Assembly: GCA_009469685.1 (NCBI GenBank)
Contig: SSTA01000089.1
Location: 1-8,532 of the forward strand
Direction of reading: 5' to 3'
DNA length: 8,532 nt
Origin: Azonexaceae bacterium
GTDB taxonomy: Bacteria; Pseudomonadota; Gammaproteobacteria; Burkholderiales; Rhodocyclaceae
Shown: positions 5,831-8,532 of the stretch, in pieces
How the letters are laid out: every line of letters starts with the position of its first letter
Position numbering within the stretch: the stretch's first letter is position 1
Position numbers and translations under genes: made by a program
Notes under the pieces: generated by a model
Seen by the model: the letters and a program-made list of their open reading frames with translations, nothing else
Databases searched by the model: none
Told to the model about the DNA's origin: nothing

Positions 5831-6514
5831 TTGACGCAATCGGCCTTGGAAATCGTCCCCGCCCTCGTCCTTATGGCGGCCGCCGCGGCCTTCATCGGCC
5901 TGGGCCTGTTCATTGGGATCCGGCTGTTTCGGAGGCGCCACGAGCGACTTGCGATACCGCTTTCCCCACCCGGGCCGAAATTCGAAACCCTGAGTGCGGC
6001 GACCGATCCAAAGCCCGAAGCGAGACTGGAACTATCCCTCGGACATCTGGCCTGGTGGAAGCCCTCCTCCTGGGCACTCGGTCTCGGCTTCGGATCCTGG
6101 CTGCTGCTCACCGATCCTGAGGCTTTGGGCACCGCCTGGATCTCCTGGCCAGCGGCGTTGGGCCTTGCCCTGGCCGCCCCCATTGCCGCTCGCAATGCTT
6201 GGCTGGGCGGGCGCTCCCGGCTGATTGCCTCGTCGGCCGGGGTCACGCTGTGTCGCGGCCGGCAGGAAACCACCTGGTCCTGGTCCGCGATTCGCGCGGT
6301 CCGCCTGATGACCTATTGGCGACGGGGAAAGGAGTCGCTGGCGACCAATGCGTCCACGGTCTCGTACATCGAGCGGACCACCCTGCAGTTTCTTGATGCC
6401 AAGAGCGCCGTACTCCTCGAAGTGGATGAGCCGCTTCGACCTGCTGCCGCGTACGCTGTATTCCTGGCGACCGTTCCTGTCTGGTGCGGTGCGGCAGTCA
6501 CCCGGCAGTTGTAA
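5831..6514 (+). CDS. Multi-pass membrane protein with possible PH-like domain, unknown function
   Basis: This 227-residue frame starts with TTG at 5831; the start is uncertain, because no ribosome site is visible and an in-frame ATG lies at 5873. Segment 8-31 is hydrophobic and followed by RLFRRRHER, a positive-inside signal. Two further hydrophobic segments lie at about 80-94 and 103-124. The following soluble part (about 128-204) alternates short strands: LIASSAGVTLCRGRQETTWS, WSAIRAVRLM, and TTLQFLDAKSAVLLEVDEPL. That pattern, with the W-S-x-I turn, resembles the bacterial PH-like domains that follow membrane hairpins. The resemblance is by eye only. The C-terminal end is again fairly hydrophobic. 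It lies 14 bp after the small anchored protein and likely belongs to the same transcript as deaD. It ends 32 bp before the convergent neighbour. Confidence 0.7.
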   Translation: MTQSALEIVPALVLMAAAAAFIGLGLFIGIRLFRRRHERLAIPLSPPGPKFETLSAATDPKPEARLELSLGHLAWWKPSSWALGLGFGSWLLLTDPEALGTAWISWPAALGLALAAPIAARNAWLGGRSRLIASSAGVTLCRGRQETTWSWSAIRAVRLMTYWRRGKESLATNASTVSYIERTTLQFLDAKSAVLLEVDEPLRPAAAYAVFLATVPVWCGAAVTRQL

Positions 6515-6546
6515 CCCAGCCTCGTCTACGCCGGCCGACTCGCACC

Positions 6547-7551
6547 TCAATAGGCGTTGAGGCTACCGTTCAGATAGCGCACCCGATCACCCTGGCGCCA
6601 ATACGGCTGAGATTCCTGATTGAAGACCCGGACGCTGCCATCCTCGAAACGGACCGTCGTCTCAAAGATGACATGGCTGCGCTGGGACTTTTCGATCTGG
6701 TGGCCGGCCACTGCGCCGCCAACGGCGCCGATCACCGTGGCAGCCTTGCGGCCGCCGCCCTTACCCACCTGATTGCCGAGCACGCCGCCGAGGACGCCAC
6801 CGGCCACGGCGCCGAGCCCGGAAGCTTCCCCCTGCTGATTGACCTGGCGCACGGCCTGAACGACGCCGCACTCGCGGCATAGGGACGGCGGCGTTCCCGG
6901 CAGGGGCTGGGGCTGCCCGTAGCCATAGGCCGGATTGGCCGGGGGAGGAGACTGCCTGGCCTGCTGCTCGGCCTCCGCCATGCGCTGGCGCTCCCGCTCC
7001 CGCTCGCGGCTGCGCTGCCGTTCCTGGCGCCGTTCCTCTTCGGCTTCTCGGCGCTCCGTTTCGAGCCGCGCCTGGAGCTCCCGCTCGCGGTTTTCCGCCT
7101 GTTCCTTTTCCGCCGCCAAGCGCTGGGCTTCTTCCTCCGCCCGCCGCTTCTCCTCCTGCAGGCGCCTTTCGTTTTCCCGTGCCTGTTCCTCGGCAATCCG
7201 CCGCTGTTCCAGAACGATCTGCTGCTGCTCGGCGGCCAAGCGCTGCTGTTCCTGGTACTGCCACGCACCCACGCCGCCGAGCGCCAGCACCAGGACGGCG
7301 ACCCCGGCGCCCAGGCCCCATTTGGCCGCGCTCCCTCCGGCGGCTGCCGCCGCCAGGGGCACGGCCATTCCGGTCAGCGCGGCCCCCGCGGAGGGCAAGA
7401 CTTCGGCTAAGGGCCGCCACTCTGCCATACCCTCCCGCCAGGCCAGGTCCGAAGACTTGAGGCTGCCGCCTGCCAGCATCTGCCGTATCTGGTCGGCGGT
7501 GAATGGGCCGGTTTGCTGACCATTGCTGGCAACGAAGAGTGGGGGGCTCAT
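6547..7551 (-). CDS. GYF_2-like domain, coiled-coil and glycine-zipper 2TM membrane protein
   Basis: This is a 334-residue composite protein. Residues 4-52 look like a GYF_2 domain: FVASNGQQTGPFTADQIRQM, then GGSLKSSDLAWREGMAEWRP. A flexible Ala/Gly stretch leads to one membrane helix (about 77-97). A long, highly charged Glu/Arg/Gln coiled coil follows (about 99-200), then a Pro-rich spacer (201-223). CRECG (225-229) precedes the glycine zipper: GLGAVAGGVLGGVLGNQVG (245-263) and KAATVIGAVGGAVAGHQIE (269-287). The end, VRFEDGSVRVF to WRQGDRVRYLNG (300-329), is the small beta module usual after such zippers in SlyB/17-kDa-antigen-like proteins. GYF_2 domains are thought to mediate protein contacts, and glycine zippers insert in or pack against membranes. 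The physiological role is unknown. The ATG at 7551 gives the domain its natural N-terminus; the frame is open upstream to 7800 but overlaps the divergent gene. The ribosome site is weak. Confidence 0.85.
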   Translation of the reverse strand: MSPPLFVASNGQQTGPFTADQIRQMLAGGSLKSSDLAWREGMAEWRPLAEVLPSAGAALTGMAVPLAAAAAGGSAAKWGLGAGVAVLVLALGGVGAWQYQEQQRLAAEQQQIVLEQRRIAEEQARENERRLQEEKRRAEEEAQRLAAEKEQAENRERELQARLETERREAEEERRQERQRSRERERERQRMAEAEQQARQSPPPANPAYGYGQPQPLPGTPPSLCRECGVVQAVRQVNQQGEASGLGAVAGGVLGGVLGNQVGKGGGRKAATVIGAVGGAVAGHQIEKSQRSHVIFETTVRFEDGSVRVFNQESQPYWRQGDRVRYLNGSLNAY

Positions 7552-7579
7552 GGTTGGCGGAAAAGTTGAGAAGAAAGCG

Positions 7580-7585
7580 ATTTTA
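7580..7585 (-). promoter_or_regulatory. Possible -10 box for the GYF/glycine-zipper gene
   Basis: On the minus strand this reads TAAAAT, 5 of 6 matches, about 29 bases before the ATG at 7551. No good -35 hexamer is visible 17 bases upstream, so this is a weak call resting on position and AT content in a GC-rich region. Confidence 0.3.
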
Positions 7586-7627
7586 ACTCTGGTCCATCGG
7601 GGGAACCATTTTCCAGGAAGCCCCTCT

Positions 7628-7647
7628 GTTTCATGAAACGCTAAAAT
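7628..7647 (+). promoter_or_regulatory. Palindrome GTTTCATGAAAC abutting a -10 box
   Basis: GTTTCATGAAAC (7628-7639) is a perfect 12-bp palindrome. Two bases later comes TAAAAT (7642-7647), a 5 of 6 match to the -10 consensus, placed about 27 bases before the ATG of the exported protein. The palindrome would occupy the spacer of that promoter, where a bound repressor would block RNA polymerase. No recognisable -35 accompanies it. Function is inference. Confidence 0.4.
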
Positions 7648-7673
7648 AGTCCGACGCCCTCCTGGAGAAAACC

Positions 7674-8237
7674 ATGCGTCCAACCATCGCCTCGCTGACA
7701 ATATTCGCCGCCGCCACCTCTTTCCTGGCGCTCCCGGCCACCGCCTGGGAGCTGAGCGGCACCCGCACGATTGCCCTGCACACCCGCGAGGGTCAGGCAA
7801 TTCCGCTGGGCACGGTCAGCTTCAAACCCGCGCAAGGGCGGGTGGCTTTCGAGCTGCACCTGGACCATGCCCGGTTCAAGGATTATTTCCTGTCGATGAA
7901 GGAATTCAAGTGCCTGGAGGGCACCAACGAACTCCAGTGTCACGTGCCCTATCCTTATCCGAATCCGGGCACGATCACCCCCAGCGACCTGCGCTGGCTG
8001 GAGCATTCCCTGCTCTTTCTGTTCAAGGCGCCCAAGGAGTTCGGCGCCAAGCTCTGGAACGGACTCTACTACCGCATGCAGATCACCGACCGCGGGATCG
8101 TCGGCACCCCGCAATCCGTTGACCTCAACGCCATCGGCGCACCGCCCGCCGATCCGTCGATCCCCCCGTACGGACCGAGCGATCGTACCGATATCGTTCC
8201 CGAAACCCGCTGGTTCTCCCGACTGACCATCGAATAG
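7674..8237 (+). CDS. Exported protein of unknown function
   Basis: This 187-residue protein has a clear Sec signal peptide: short basic start (MRP), hydrophobic core (about 5-20), and ATA at 22-24 with likely cleavage before Trp25. The mature part (about 163 residues) has no membrane helix and should be periplasmic. It has exactly two cysteines, Cys80 and Cys89, close enough for a disulfide. Visible features are the aromatic/proline run VPYPYPNPGTITPSDLRWLE (91-110) and a Pro-rich loop, IGAPPADPSIPPYGPSD (154-170). I do not recognise a family. The start at 7674 is supported by GGAG (7664-7667) six bases upstream and by the signal peptide. It is divergent from the GYF/glycine-zipper gene and convergent with the DUF2189-like gene, so it appears to be transcribed alone. 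Confidence 0.85.
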   Translation: MRPTIASLTIFAAATSFLALPATAWELSGTRTIALHTREGQAIPLGTVSFKPAQGRVAFELHLDHARFKDYFLSMKEFKCLEGTNELQCHVPYPYPNPGTITPSDLRWLEHSLLFLFKAPKEFGAKLWNGLYYRMQITDRGIVGTPQSVDLNAIGAPPADPSIPPYGPSDRTDIVPETRWFSRLTIE

Positions 8238-8253
8238 GACTACGCCCTGCCCA

Positions 8254-8532
8254 TCAGGCCTCGGGAAGCGTTTCCCGGTAGAGGGCTCGGCTGGCGTAGG
8301 CCAGCCAGGGAAGCGTGAGCGGAAAGAGGGGAAGCAGCAGAATACTGCCCATGAGCAGAGCGGCGAGCATGATTCCCCAAAGGATCGCGACGGGGAAGTT
8401 CCCGAGCACGATCCGCACGCTCGTGGCCACGGCCCCCACCAGACCTGCCCGCCGTTCACAAAGTAGCGGTACGGAAAAGGCCGCCACTGCGTAGAGGAGG
8501 AGCGCAAAGACCGCTCCCGAAACGATTCCCCA
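8254..8532 (-). CDS. C-terminal part of a DUF2189-like polytopic membrane protein (5' end outside window)
   Basis: The frame is open from the right edge to a TGA at 8254-8256, giving 92 residues, so the N-terminus is missing. A GTG at 8487 is in frame but lies within a hydrophobic stretch, so it is unlikely to be the true start. Hydrophobic segments run from about residue 2 to 23 and from 45 to 80 of this fragment. The pattern AAFSVPLLCERRAGLVGAV, then TSVRIVLGNFPVAILWG, then a long hydrophobic segment and a short tail SRALYRE, is what I recall of the C-terminal end of DUF2189 integral membrane proteins. It is recognised by eye only. Function of that family is unknown. The gene is convergent with the exported protein, with 16 bp between stops and no visible terminator. 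Confidence 0.7.
   Translation of the reverse strand, partial: WGIVSGAVFALLLYAVAAFSVPLLCERRAGLVGAVATSVRIVLGNFPVAILWGIMLAALLMGSILLLPLFPLTLPWLAYASRALYRETLPEA

Noticed and set aside
6545..6562. Inverted repeat CCTCAA/TTGAGG at the convergent gene ends as a terminator
   Set aside because: It has only a 6-bp stem, no T-tract on either strand, and overlaps the stop codon of the glycine-zipper gene.
6935..7250. Repetitive-looking DNA in the GYF/glycine-zipper gene as a tandem repeat
   Set aside because: The repetition reflects Glu/Arg/Gln codons of the coiled coil; I found no fixed repeat unit.
8262..8277. Inverted repeat CGGGAA/TTCCCG near the end of the DUF2189-like gene as a terminator
   Set aside because: It is inside the coding region with no following T-run; a chance hairpin in GC-rich sequence is the simpler explanation.
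7641..8507. Minus-strand 288-codon open frame opposite the exported protein
   Set aside because: It overlaps a gene with a signal peptide and a good ribosome site, also covers the DUF2189-like frame, and shows no family features.
1..8532. CRISPR array, insertion sequence, phage or defence genes, tRNA or rRNA
   Set aside because: No direct repeats with spacers, terminal inverted repeats with a transposase, or RNA-gene signatures were seen on either strand.

Overview
The window reads as ordinary GC-rich proteobacterial chromosome. Gene content (DedA-rhodanese fusion, pirin, AzoR, DeaD, glycine-zipper and DUF2189-type proteins) and the protein wording suggest a betaproteobacterium, perhaps Rhodocyclales-like. 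That placement is inferred from general familiarity, not from a search. I see no insertion sequence, phage gene, tRNA, rRNA or CRISPR array. The gene density is high; the longest stretch without a gene is the 281-bp leader in front of deaD.

Region 1 (1-2275, minus strand) is a tight three-gene operon. It reads azoR (FMN-dependent NADH-azoreductase), then pirin (cupin metalloprotein), then a DedA-type membrane protein fused to a rhodanese domain that runs off the left edge. Gaps are 16 and 3 bp. A LysR-type regulator is transcribed divergently at 2378-3304. The 102-bp AT-rich gap between them holds a near-perfect 28-bp palindrome, which is very likely the regulator's operator and overlaps the proposed lysR promoter. 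Together these look like an inducible quinone or electrophile detoxification unit controlled by its own regulator.

Region 2 (3305-6514, plus strand) begins with a leader containing three successive hairpins. It is followed by the DEAD-box RNA helicase deaD, with a complete motif set and a C-terminal DbpA-type RNA-binding domain. Two small membrane-protein genes of unknown function follow at 14-bp spacing each, probably as one transcript.

Region 3 (6515-8532) contains a minus-strand gene for an unusual composite membrane protein: GYF_2-like domain, membrane segment, long charged coiled coil, CxxC, glycine zipper. It is divergent from a small exported protein of unknown function. Between them lies a perfect 12-bp palindrome beside a likely -10 box. 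The right edge holds the C-terminal end of a DUF2189-like polytopic membrane protein on the minus strand.

No clearly new multi-gene system is visible. The most interesting leads are the operator and regulon of region 1, the divergent DedA-rhodanese variant, the structured deaD leader and the GYF/coiled-coil/glycine-zipper protein.
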